NCBI RefSeq assembly: GCF_943914685.1
Contig: NZ_CALUCZ010000003.1
Span: forward strand, 62,001-126,000
Direction of reading: 5' to 3'
Length of the DNA stretch: 64,000 bases
Source of the DNA: an uncultured Mobiluncus sp.
Lineage (GTDB): Bacteria; Actinomycetota; Actinomycetes; Actinomycetales; Actinomycetaceae
The position numbers and the translations under genes were made by a program. Shown piece by piece: positions 17,621-26,140 of the stretch. The notes beneath the pieces were generated by a model. The model worked only from the letters and a program-made list of their open reading frames with translations, did no database searches and was not told the DNA's origin. Position 1 is the first letter of the stretch. Each line of letters opens with the position of its first letter.

Positions 17621-19282
17621 TCAAGATTCTTTCGTCATTTTAGGATTATCCCAAGCCGCCAAAATGTCTACTACCAGGATAGTTGCCTGATTACCGGAGC
17701 CTTCGGCGGGCGGCACTTCCAGCAGCATTCGCGAACCAATCTTGCGGTCCACGATACCGCGCGCCACCCCCTGCTGCACCTTATCGTCAAGTTTCAGTTT
17801 CACCGGCTCGGACCAGTGGTCTTTCAGCAACGCGGGCGGATTTGAGTAAGAAAATTCTTGATATTTCACCAGTACGGTCTGACCGGGAGCGACCGTCGCC
17901 CCGGAGCCGGTAATCAAGGGGTAGGAACGAAAATCACCGCTGAAATCCGAGACAATCTCGAGGTGAACTTGGCCCTGGTCTTCGCTCACGGCCAGCCCCG
18001 CATCGGGTGGCAGTGCCTCCATCTGGGCATTCAGGGTGGTGGGAATGATATCGATAACCCCGATTTCCATGGTGGAAGTCCCCTGCTGTTCGACAGGCTG
18101 TTTCAATAGATAGCGCGAGCCCTCGGTAGCGCCGCGCACCGCGTTATACAGTTCCGTCCCGAAAACCTTGGCCGAAAGCGGACCGACCAGCACGGATTCA
18201 TCACCAGAGGTGGACTGCAGCTTACCCGTCATTCCTGAAAAAACCGTGACCCGCAGCGCGACGATGGAGCCGTCCTGAATCTTTTGTCCGTCGCCTTTGA
18301 TCAGACGTTCGGTGGAACTTTTCTCCAGAGGGATGGGTTCAGACAGGGTCAGCACGGGTTGTGCACCAATCGCCCCCAAGACTTCAATTTTTGATTTGGC
18401 GGGGTCACTGACCGCCACGGCACTGCGATACCACATAATCAACAGCACCAGAGCCACGCTCAACGCCAGCAAAATCCCTAAGGTGAGGGCGACAGGCACG
18501 ACTTTCGTTTTCGCCAGTGGCTTCGGTCTGCGGGGTCGGGCCGCAGCGAGCCGGAGCTTTGCCGCTCGGCGGGGACTATGAGTTTTCGGCTTTATCGGTT
18601 CCGCTACCGCGACCTTTTGTACGTCTTCGCGCCGCAAACTGACCGTGGGCACCATTTCAGGAGGAAGATTCAAGACCGAGTCTGGCGCGATGGCTTGTGG
18701 TGGTGCAGCCACCGAAGATGAACCGTCCGCAATTGCTAAAGATGAGTCTGCCGGCGCCGCCGGGGACGTATCAGCCCACGCAACGTCAGGCTCGCCAGGC
18801 GCTGGACGCGAGCTGTAGTCCGATTGACGCGGGGCCGGGGTGGGAGTTTGTGTCCTCTGGTGCATCGCCAAACGAGTGGCTCGGCGGGGCAACACGGCTG
18901 GCCGTACCGGTTGTGACGAGGGCGTTGCGTGATTCGTTGCGGCATCAGAAGCGTTCTGGGGTGGTTCCGCAGAAGTCGGCAGGGAGGGGGTGGTGCCGGA
19001 CGGCGGGGTGCGGCGACGCTGCGATTCGGCTCTCCGGGTCATTTCCTGGAAAGCTTCCAAATCCTCAAAACCGTTAGCTTTCAGCCAAGAGGTCAGCAAA
19101 TCTTTGGCGCCGTCCGTAATCGGCGGGGTGGCCGGGGCGGACTGTTGCTCGGCAGCTTGTGCCTGCATTCTGGCACGCCGACGCGGCGAGAGGTTCGGGT
19201 CGACCTCACGCCTAACGTAGGTTCCTGCATCAACCGGGCCCGCGGCCCGGTGCGAGGAGCGCCGGGGTGTTTCTTCGCTCAA
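17621..19282 (-). CDS. Membrane-anchored FKBP-like protein at end of pupylation operon
   Basis: 553-residue protein. Residues ~1-255 are hydrophilic, rich in Pro/Ala/Arg/Ser and probably disordered. One transmembrane segment follows at ~262-286, after a basic stretch (RRPKPLAKTK). The extracytoplasmic part contains two regions resembling FKBP-type peptidyl-prolyl isomerase domains (about 300-420 and 430-553; segments such as GDGQKIQDGSIVALRVTVFS and PGQTVLVKYQEFSY). Many FKBP active-site aromatic residues look absent, so isomerase activity is doubtful. FKBP-type genes next to pafA are common in actinobacteria. The ATG overlaps the pafA stop by 4 bases, so it is co-translated. Its link to pupylation is unknown. 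Confidence 0.75.
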   Translation of the reverse strand: MSEETPRRSSHRAAGPVDAGTYVRREVDPNLSPRRRARMQAQAAEQQSAPATPPITDGAKDLLTSWLKANGFEDLEAFQEMTRRAESQRRRTPPSGTTPSLPTSAEPPQNASDAATNHATPSSQPVRPAVLPRRATRLAMHQRTQTPTPAPRQSDYSSRPAPGEPDVAWADTSPAAPADSSLAIADGSSSVAAPPQAIAPDSVLNLPPEMVPTVSLRREDVQKVAVAEPIKPKTHSPRRAAKLRLAAARPRRPKPLAKTKVVPVALTLGILLALSVALVLLIMWYRSAVAVSDPAKSKIEVLGAIGAQPVLTLSEPIPLEKSSTERLIKGDGQKIQDGSIVALRVTVFSGMTGKLQSTSGDESVLVGPLSAKVFGTELYNAVRGATEGSRYLLKQPVEQQGTSTMEIGVIDIIPTTLNAQMEALPPDAGLAVSEDQGQVHLEIVSDFSGDFRSYPLITGSGATVAPGQTVLVKYQEFSYSNPPALLKDHWSEPVKLKLDDKVQQGVARGIVDRKIGSRMLLEVPPAEGSGNQATILVVDILAAWDNPKMTKES

Positions 19283-20682
19283 GCTGCCTCCATACTCTTC
19301 ATAAGCATATCGACTTCCGTGCTGGCAACCGCGAAAGGGTCGCTGAGTGTCACGGTTCCCAACCCTGATTCCGGCAGACGCAAATGGGTCCAGTCCGCTT
19401 GCAAATCCGCCCGGTGTTCTCGCGCCGCGGCAATCAAGACGCCGCGCACTTTGGCGCGAGTATTGTGTGGAGGCACAGTTTTCGCAGCCTCGACCGCGTC
19501 TGGGCTGGTCAGCCGCATTGCCAGGCTGCGTTGATCCAAGCGAAGCCCTCCGGGGGTGATGTCGTGGTAAGCCAAATCCAAACGAGCTATCTTCGGATCG
19601 TCCAAAGCCAAATTATGGCGCTGGCACAGACCATTGAGCAACGACAATTTTGTCGCCCAATCCAGCTGGCCGGTTAACGCCTTTAAATCCTGGTTGCGCA
19701 AAGCCTCCAGCCATTGCCCCCACTGGACCAACACCTCGCGGTAATCCGCACCCAGCTCAGACCCGGAAAACACTGCTGACAGGCGGTCGCGAAAAACCTC
19801 TTGCACCTCCAGGGCACTGTAGCGCCGACCGTCCGTCAGCTCCACCCGAAATTGCCCCCCGAAACTTGTGACATCGTCAGTAATGTCGCGTAACGCGGCA
19901 ATGGGCGACACCAAGGACAAATCGGAAAAATCCACCCCGGCCTCCAAAGCGGCCAGCAACAGGTTCATCGTCGCAATTTTGAAACGTGTCGGAGGCTCCA
20001 AAACGTTGGAATCACCGACAATGACGTGCAAACGGCGATACCGTTTCGCGTCCGCGTGGGGTTCGTCACGAGTGTTGACCAAAGGACGGGTCGAGGTGGT
20101 GGCCCCAGACACGGCATCGTCTATCTGGAAAGCCCGCTGTGAAAAGCAAAACCGGGTTTCACCCTGAATCCGCAGCAGGGCGCCAGCTCCGGTAAAGACT
20201 TGCCGCGTCACCAGGAACGAGACGAGGGAATCGACTAGGGAACGAAACTTCCCGTCTCGATAGAGCAGATAGTTTTCGTGGCAGCCACACGAATGACCCG
20301 CCGCGTCCAGGTTGTTCTTAAACAGGTGTACCTGGGTTTTCGTGCCAGTTTGAGTGCTCAGACGCTCGCTGGCCCCACCTGCCATCTCCGCCAGGATTTC
20401 CGCCCCGGCTCGGTCCTGGTTCAACACATCGTCCAAGTCCAGGCATTCCGCAGTGGCGTATTCGGGGTGAGACCCAACATCTAGGTAGAGCCGTGCCCCG
20501 TTGGGGAGGAACGTCGAGGTGCTTTGGCTGCGGGCTAACACGTCATGAAACAACACCCGTCCGGCCGTGTCCGCGTCCGTTACCGGGGCACCGCCCGAGA
20601 CCGCGGCGGCTAAAATGCCGTATTCCGTTTCGATACCGAAAATGCGGCGCGGCAACTGATCCAGGTGAGCGTTTCGCGCCAA
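19279..20682 (-). CDS. pafA: Pup--protein ligase PafA
   Basis: Attaches the C-terminal glutamate of Pup to lysines of target proteins with ATP. The 467-residue product has the PafA/Dop N-terminus RRIFGIETEYG, the ATP/Mg-binding glutamate in that motif, the YLDVGSHPEYATAE segment (about residues 66-79), CGCHENYLLYR (about 132) and RLHVIVGDSN, all of the carboxylate-amine ligase superfamily. The start is TTG at 20682 with GGGGAG 7 bases upstream, inside the end of pup; no ATG lies before the conserved region. Only 3 bases separate it from the pup stop: the prcB and prcA genes usually found here are missing. Confidence 0.96.
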   Translation of the reverse strand: MARNAHLDQLPRRIFGIETEYGILAAAVSGGAPVTDADTAGRVLFHDVLARSQSTSTFLPNGARLYLDVGSHPEYATAECLDLDDVLNQDRAGAEILAEMAGGASERLSTQTGTKTQVHLFKNNLDAAGHSCGCHENYLLYRDGKFRSLVDSLVSFLVTRQVFTGAGALLRIQGETRFCFSQRAFQIDDAVSGATTSTRPLVNTRDEPHADAKRYRRLHVIVGDSNVLEPPTRFKIATMNLLLAALEAGVDFSDLSLVSPIAALRDITDDVTSFGGQFRVELTDGRRYSALEVQEVFRDRLSAVFSGSELGADYREVLVQWGQWLEALRNQDLKALTGQLDWATKLSLLNGLCQRHNLALDDPKIARLDLAYHDITPGGLRLDQRSLAMRLTSPDAVEAAKTVPPHNTRAKVRGVLIAAAREHRADLQADWTHLRLPESGLGTVTLSDPFAVASTEVDMLMKSMEAA

Positions 20683-20685
20683 GGT

Positions 20686-20871
20686 TCACTCCCCGCCTTT
20701 TTGCACGAATCCTTGCACGAAAGTCCCGGCGTCCTCGGCAACCAGGTCCTCGATTTCGTCAAGCAGGTCGTCCAGTCCGGCCGGTTCTTGAATTTGCCCC
20801 TGTCCAGCCGGTATCGCGCCCGGTTCAGGTCCTTCGGGCGGAGCCGGATAGTTTGTCTGGTCTTGTTTCAT
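20686..20871 (-). CDS. pup: Prokaryotic ubiquitin-like protein Pup
   Basis: Small, mostly disordered protein tag. ATG 20871 gives 61 residues and has GGAG 6 bases upstream; a start at 20883 (65 residues) has a weaker site. The conserved helix region LDDLLDEIEDLVAEDAGTFV and the C-terminal FVQKGGE are clear. The gene ends in GGE rather than GGQ, so Pup is made ligation-ready and does not need deamidation by Dop. It sits between dop and pafA. Length is within the family range (60-70). Confidence 0.95.
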   Translation of the reverse strand: MKQDQTNYPAPPEGPEPGAIPAGQGQIQEPAGLDDLLDEIEDLVAEDAGTFVQGFVQKGGE

Positions 20872-20928
20872 AACAGTCTCCATTGTGCTACTTCGTCTAA
20901 AACCTTAGGGTATGCGTTATTTGCGCAA

Positions 20929-22509
20929 TCACGAAGTTAACGGCTCATTTGAGAACGGATCGCGCAACTCAATTCGCTGCAGCCGGTCCCACCCGGCACG
21001 CACTACCAAAGACGTCCAACTGGCCGCGACCAGGTCTTTTCGGTGGGCTACTGCCTCCCCGCGAGTTTTCGCACGAGTGCCGGCAGGAGGCTGGGTGGCC
21101 GCCATAATAATTTCGGTGGCGGGCGCGATGTCCTCAACGTGGCCTTTAGCTCGCAACTTATCGACCGGTGACAAGCCGGGACGTAAATCAGCCCATTGAA
21201 TATCCAGTGCCGCCAGTTTGGCGCTGGACCAACCGCCGGGAATCCGTTCGCACAAGGCCTGGAAAATCGTGCGTTTTGCCACCCATTCGACGCGCCGTGC
21301 CGCCGCTACGGGATCTTCGCGCAGCATTCGCACGGTATCGACCCAGGTCAAAACGTCGGTGAGCGCGTCCGCCAGCAAAACGTCCCGGTCTTGTGAATGT
21401 AAGAAATCTGCCACCGTATTTGCCGCCGCCCACTGCCACTCCAAAGCGCTGCGCTCTGTCCCATCAGCACACCGCAGTGTCGTCGTAAAGTCGATGTCGT
21501 GGGAAACCTGCCACCCGGCCTCCACCGGATCGCATTCCAGGAACAACCCCTCTACCGGCGGGGCGCTGCGACCGGTCTTCCAAGCTGCTTCCAAAGCCGC
21601 CAGCCAGGCCCGGCTCGAAGCGACTTTAGCCAGGATAGAGCCGGGGAACCGGTTGGCGTCGCCGTTGATGACGTGCAGGCGGCGCCACTTTGAACCGGCG
21701 TGGGATTCGTCACGAGTATTGACGATGGGACGGTTGAAAGTCGTTTGCAAACCAACCAAATCTCCCACGAAATCCGCACGCTGCGACATCTGAAAACCGC
21801 AAGTTTCGCTGTTTTTTCCGATACCGACCCGGCCGGCGCCGCAGATAACCGGGCGCGTCACCAAAAACGGCACCAGGCAGTCGCGCAGCAGCGCAAACGG
21901 CACCTCGCGCGCCAACAGATAGTTCTCGTGCGAACCGTAGGCCAGCCCTTTGGAATCGGTATTGTTCTTGTACAGCGCAATCGGTGAATCGTAGCTGGCG
22001 GCGATTTTCATGGCGCGTCTGGCGACGTGTTCCCCAGCCACGTCCCACACCACCGCATCGCGGGCAGTCAAAACTTCGGGGGTGGAGTATTCGGGGTGGG
22101 CATGGTCCACATAGAACCGTCCCCCATTCGTCATCACCACATTTGTGAGCATGGGAGAAGATTGGCCTACCAGTTCCTGTTCGGAAAACGTGTCGTCCGC
22201 GGCGCCGTGTGCACCAGTGGAGGCCGGGGCAAAACGGTGGGGGTCATCGGTCAGCATGGTCGGGTCGGCGCTGGCGCGCTCCAGCCGGGTGCCGCGCAGG
22301 TCGTTCAAGGGGTCCTCCCCCTCCCAGTCCCAGCCAATGGCCCGCCCGTCCGGACGCAAACTGGCCTGCCAGGAACGCACGGCTTGTGCCGTAACCACTG
22401 ACAAGCACTCGGGACTGTGCCGCAGACTGGGATTTGCATAAACTTCTGTATCCGGGTCAAGCGCTACGCCATACTCGGTTTCGATTCCTACCACACGTTG
22501 ATTTGTCAT
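20929..22509 (-). CDS. dop: Pup deamidase/depupylase Dop
   Basis: PafA paralogue that removes Pup from substrates and, in GGQ species, deamidates Pup. The 526-residue product begins VVGIETEYGVALDPD and includes the long DopA loop region (about residues 40-90) that distinguishes Dop from PafA. It also has FYVDHAHPEYSTPE, the Asp/Glu-rich ATP site, YGSHENYLLAREVP and RRLHVINGDANR. Length is normal (about 500-530). It lies between arc and pup on the same strand. Because Pup here already ends in Glu, Dop is expected to act mainly as a depupylase (inference). Confidence 0.96.
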   Translation of the reverse strand: MTNQRVVGIETEYGVALDPDTEVYANPSLRHSPECLSVVTAQAVRSWQASLRPDGRAIGWDWEGEDPLNDLRGTRLERASADPTMLTDDPHRFAPASTGAHGAADDTFSEQELVGQSSPMLTNVVMTNGGRFYVDHAHPEYSTPEVLTARDAVVWDVAGEHVARRAMKIAASYDSPIALYKNNTDSKGLAYGSHENYLLAREVPFALLRDCLVPFLVTRPVICGAGRVGIGKNSETCGFQMSQRADFVGDLVGLQTTFNRPIVNTRDESHAGSKWRRLHVINGDANRFPGSILAKVASSRAWLAALEAAWKTGRSAPPVEGLFLECDPVEAGWQVSHDIDFTTTLRCADGTERSALEWQWAAANTVADFLHSQDRDVLLADALTDVLTWVDTVRMLREDPVAAARRVEWVAKRTIFQALCERIPGGWSSAKLAALDIQWADLRPGLSPVDKLRAKGHVEDIAPATEIIMAATQPPAGTRAKTRGEAVAHRKDLVAASWTSLVVRAGWDRLQRIELRDPFSNEPLTS

Positions 22510-22524
22510 CAGCCCGGCCCCCGA

Positions 22525-24108
22525 CTAGGAATATGACGGGTCGCGGACTACCCCGCTGGCGATACAGTTGATTCCCAAGTCCCGCGCTAGAGCCTCCGGG
22601 GGCAGCAGCGCCGTGAGCGCCGCGGTCTGTGCGATAGTGTCCGTAAGCGCAGCGTTGAGGTCCTCCAGACGCACCCCGCGGCCCTCACCGTTCAATTCGC
22701 GACCGATGGCCAGATTTTTGGCCTGGTTCGCAATCGAAACCAGCAAAGCCCCGGAAATCATGTCGTTAAAGAACACTTTGCGTTCCTGCTCTTTGCCCCC
22801 CACCTCAACGTAGCGCAAGGTACACAGATACGTGGCTGGTTCCTGGACAAACAGGCGATTGACCGCGGCCTCCACCAGGTTTACAGCAAAAATTGTCGCT
22901 CCCCCGGCCGCGTTCATCTGCGCCTCGTCGAAAGGGGTAGCCGGACTGAGGTGGTGCGCCAAAATGCCGCGAGCCGCTGACACGTCGGGACGCCCCACGC
23001 GAATTTTGACGTCAAAACGGCCGGGGCGCAGCAGCGCCGGATCAATCATGTCCTCCCGGTTCGAAGCGCCGATGACTATGACATCGCGCAATTCGTCCAA
23101 ACCGTCCATCTCGGTTAACAGTTGGGGTACCAGCATATTTTCCACGTCGGAGGAAATGCCGGAACCGCGGGTGCGGAACAGGGCCTCCATCTCATCAAAG
23201 AACACCACCACGGGGTGAGTACCCGCCGCCAGTTCCCGGGCGCGGTCAAAAATGGCGCGAATCTGCCGTTCGGTTTCACCCACGAACTTGCTCAGCAGCT
23301 CGGGACCTTTCACGGAAAGGAACACGCTGGGTTGATCGTATTGCAATGCCAGAGACGTGGCCACGGCCTTGGCCAGCATGGTTTTGCCGCAGCCCGGAGG
23401 CCCATACAGTAAAACACCTTTCGGTGCGCTCAGACCGTAGGAGGCGAACAAATCACGATGGGTGTAAGGCATCTCGACGGCGGCTCGGATATGGGCGATT
23501 TCCGTGTCCAGTCCCCCGATATCGTCATAGGTGACCTCCGGCACTTCAGGCTGCAGGGCCTGTTCCACGCCAGCGCTTTCCAGCAGTTCCAATCCCCAGC
23601 CGGACCGCGGATCCATCAGCAGGGTGTCGCCGACTTTCACGGTTTTCGCGAATCCGGGGCGCAGCCGCACCACAACTTCAGTGCCGCTGGACAGCCGCAC
23701 GACCGCCCGGTCCATCTTCAGGTCACGAATGACCGCCACGCTGCCGGACAGGGCCCTGGTCGCGCTGCCCACCACCACCGGGGTGGCGTCTATCCACACG
23801 GCATCCCCCGGCTGCAGCTGGTCCACTCCCGCGAATTCCTGCACCGCCAAGCGGACGTGTTTGCCGTCCCAAGCGACCTCGGCGAGCCGGGAGGGCTGGC
23901 TCGCGTCCCCGCCGGGGACAGTGTCGGTGGAAAACCCTTCAAAAATGGCTCGTGACAAGGGAGGTTGGCCGATTTGTCGCAGTTGGGAACGCAGGGACTC
24001 GAGTTGCGTTTTCGATTCTCGCAGGGCAGTTTTCAGGCGAGTGTTGTGTTCACCAACGGAGATGACCTCGCGTTTCAGCTCTTCGATACTCGTGTCGGAA
24101 TCATTCAT
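22525..24108 (-). CDS. arc: AAA ATPase forming ring-shaped complexes (ARC; Mpa homologue)
   Basis: Hexameric unfoldase that recognises Pup through N-terminal coiled coils. The ~527-residue product has a coiled coil at about 5-45, an OB-fold region to about 190, and an AAA domain with Walker A GPPGCGKT, Walker B VVFFDEMEAL, sensor GASNREDMIDPALLRPGR and an arginine-finger region. ATG 24108 is chosen because upstream codons lie inside trmI and the family starts here. The C-terminus is SGVVRDPSYS and lacks the GQYL tail that docks Mpa onto the 20S proteasome. That agrees with the absence of prcBA and with ARC of proteasome-less corynebacteria. Confidence 0.95.
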   Translation of the reverse strand: MNDSDTSIEELKREVISVGEHNTRLKTALRESKTQLESLRSQLRQIGQPPLSRAIFEGFSTDTVPGGDASQPSRLAEVAWDGKHVRLAVQEFAGVDQLQPGDAVWIDATPVVVGSATRALSGSVAVIRDLKMDRAVVRLSSGTEVVVRLRPGFAKTVKVGDTLLMDPRSGWGLELLESAGVEQALQPEVPEVTYDDIGGLDTEIAHIRAAVEMPYTHRDLFASYGLSAPKGVLLYGPPGCGKTMLAKAVATSLALQYDQPSVFLSVKGPELLSKFVGETERQIRAIFDRARELAAGTHPVVVFFDEMEALFRTRGSGISSDVENMLVPQLLTEMDGLDELRDVIVIGASNREDMIDPALLRPGRFDVKIRVGRPDVSAARGILAHHLSPATPFDEAQMNAAGGATIFAVNLVEAAVNRLFVQEPATYLCTLRYVEVGGKEQERKVFFNDMISGALLVSIANQAKNLAIGRELNGEGRGVRLEDLNAALTDTIAQTAALTALLPPEALARDLGINCIASGVVRDPSYS

Positions 24109-25156
24109 CGTTCTCCTCCTCAAGCCCGGTGCGGCGAGCCGCCTGTTCCCGCTGATAGGCAGCCTTTTCGCGGGCGTCCCTGATAACGCGACGCAATTTT
24201 TGGTCCGAAATCGGCCGCGATGATTCGTAGTCAAGGTTCTCGTTTTCCCACAGGGCGTCGCGGGGGTCGAACTGACCAACTGCCTCTTCGCCGTGTCGAA
24301 TGGAGGTTTCGCCGTCAGCTAGGCGGCGGGCCGTAAATATGAATCCGGTGTGGGCAATCATGCGGTGATCGGGTCGCACCGCCAAACCGTCAACGTGCCA
24401 GGGCCGGACCAGGGATTCCCAGGAGCGCAAAGCCGTAAACCCCCCAAAGTTTCGTAAGTCTTGCACCATTCGCGCCAGCTGCGTAATGGTGGTGAGATAG
24501 CAGGTCAGCACCCCGCCAGGCACCAGCACCCGATGAACCTGCTCCAAGTGTTCCCACGGTTTCAACATATCCAGCACCACGCGATCCACCGTCTGATCCG
24601 CCACGCCCTCGTGCAGCCCCTCACTGAGATCGGCCAAGCGTAACTCCCAGTTGTCCACCTCCCCGCAGAACCACATTTCTACGTTGCACCGTGCCACTTC
24701 AGCAAAGTCAGAACGCACCTCAAAACTGGTGACGTGCCCGGAGGGCCCTACCGCCCCCAGCAGGCTCATAGTCATCGCTCCGCTGCCCACCCCGGCTTCA
24801 ACAACGTTCGCACCGGGGAAAATATCGCCTTCCATCACAATTTGCGCGGCGTCTTTCGGATAGAGGATTTGTGCCCCGCGTGGCATGGACAGATGATAAT
24901 CAACCAGCAGGGGACGCAGGGCGGTAAACCGGTGTTCACCGCGCTCTGCGGGAACAATTGTGCCCTCCGGTTTCCCGATGATTGCCCGGTGGTGCAGGGC
25001 TCCTTGATGGCATTGGAAATAGCCGTCTTCGTGCAGCAGGGTGGTATGCACCCGGCCTTTTTCATCGGTCAGCTGGACCCACTCTCCACTGCGAAAAGGG
25101 CCGCGGCGGCGCGCTGGTCCGCCGGGGAGGCATGGATTTTCCTGAGATTGAGCCAT
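24101..25156 (-). CDS. trmI: tRNA (adenine-58-N1)-methyltransferase
   Basis: Makes m1A58 in the tRNA T loop using SAM. The 351-residue product contains the substrate region LRPLLVDYHLSMPRGAQILY, the SAM-binding motif I VVEAGVGSGAMTMSLL (about residues 117-132), TSFEVRSDFAEVA and VVLDMLKPWEHLEQ. It is longer than mycobacterial TrmI (about 280) because of a C-terminal helical, charged tail. It overlaps arc by 8 bases and heads the pupylation operon; this trmI-arc linkage is typical of actinobacteria. Confidence 0.95.
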   Translation of the reverse strand: MAQSQENPCLPGGPARRRGPFRSGEWVQLTDEKGRVHTTLLHEDGYFQCHQGALHHRAIIGKPEGTIVPAERGEHRFTALRPLLVDYHLSMPRGAQILYPKDAAQIVMEGDIFPGANVVEAGVGSGAMTMSLLGAVGPSGHVTSFEVRSDFAEVARCNVEMWFCGEVDNWELRLADLSEGLHEGVADQTVDRVVLDMLKPWEHLEQVHRVLVPGGVLTCYLTTITQLARMVQDLRNFGGFTALRSWESLVRPWHVDGLAVRPDHRMIAHTGFIFTARRLADGETSIRHGEEAVGQFDPRDALWENENLDYESSRPISDQKLRRVIRDAREKAAYQREQAARRTGLEEENDE

Positions 25157-25246
25157 AGCCTTTATCTTAACCTATGGTTTTTCACCACGTCACAATCGGT
25201 TGGTAAACGGAGAGATTTTTGGCGACCAGGAGATTAGCCTGAAACT

Positions 25247-26104
25247 ATGAGTGAATCGAATCCTGCCCAGACTTCTCGTCCCCCGGCGCTCTCGGCATCT
25301 TCGGCGAACCAGTTTCAAAAATGCCCCCTGAAGTGGCGTTTCAAGTTTGTCGACAAACTTCCTGAGCCGCAAAGCCCCGCCGCCCTGCGCGGCAGTTTAG
25401 TGCATAAGGTACTGGAGGACATGTTTGATTTGCCGCCCGCCGACCGCCAAGCCCCCACGGTACGCGAAACCGTGGACAGCGCTTGGGAAAAGGTCACGGA
25501 CGGAGCTTACAAACTGTACGAAGTCTTGGCTCAGACTTCCGAAGAGGAATTGAAAGCTGCGGCCCGACAGTTTATTGATGCCTATTTTTCCCTCGAAGAT
25601 CCGCGACGCCTGCACCCCAGCGGTCGGGAACTGGGGGTGGAAACGGTATTATCCAGCGGTTTAAGGCTGCGCGGTTTCATTGACCGGGTGGAACAGGCAA
25701 ACAACGGGGACGTGCGCATCATTGATTACAAAACCAGCAAGGCTCCCGATATGCGTTTTACCGGCGAGTATGTGTTTCAGATGCGAATGTATGCCCTGCT
25801 GTACCGAGAACAGTATCAAGTCACTCCCAAACGCACCCAGCTGTTGTTCCTGGGAGGCAACCCCCAAGTGTTAACGTTTGACCCCACCGACGCCGACGTG
25901 AGCGAATTTGAAACTGAACTCAACGATTTGTGGTCAGACATTGCCGCCCATTTGCGAGCGAAACGTTTTGAGACCCGGAAATCCCGGCTCTGCGACTGGT
26001 GTTACTTTCAAAACCTCTGTCCCGTTTTCGGTGGCACACCCCCGGACCTTGACCCGGCTAATGTGGAAAAAATTTCGGAAATCGGCCCTGCCGCCGCGGG
26101 CTAG
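25247..26104 (+). CDS. RecB-family PD-(D/E)XK nuclease
   Basis: Predicted single-strand exonuclease/Cas4-like enzyme. The 285-residue product starts with ALSASSANQFQKCPLKWRF, where Cys would be the first Fe-S ligand. It has RGSLVHKVLEDMF (motif with His), GFIDRVEQ (catalytic Asp), RIIDYKTSKAP (D-x-K core) and QMRMYALLY, and ends with CDWCYFQNLC, giving three more cysteines for a 4Fe-4S cluster. All elements of the family are present, so it should be active. It is divergent from trmI, a conserved actinobacterial pairing (Rv2118c/Rv2119). The substrate is unknown; it is not associated with CRISPR here. Confidence 0.9.
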   Translation: MSESNPAQTSRPPALSASSANQFQKCPLKWRFKFVDKLPEPQSPAALRGSLVHKVLEDMFDLPPADRQAPTVRETVDSAWEKVTDGAYKLYEVLAQTSEEELKAAARQFIDAYFSLEDPRRLHPSGRELGVETVLSSGLRLRGFIDRVEQANNGDVRIIDYKTSKAPDMRFTGEYVFQMRMYALLYREQYQVTPKRTQLLFLGGNPQVLTFDPTDADVSEFETELNDLWSDIAAHLRAKRFETRKSRLCDWCYFQNLCPVFGGTPPDLDPANVEKISEIGPAAAG

Positions 26105-26140
26105 TCAGTTCGGGACGCTTACTCGGTTAGGCTGGAAACC

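Noticed and set aside
19279..20682. Possibility that the pafA-like gene is glutamate--cysteine ligase or another carboxylate-amine ligase
   Set aside because: The GIETEYG start, context with pup and dop, and overall length identify PafA.
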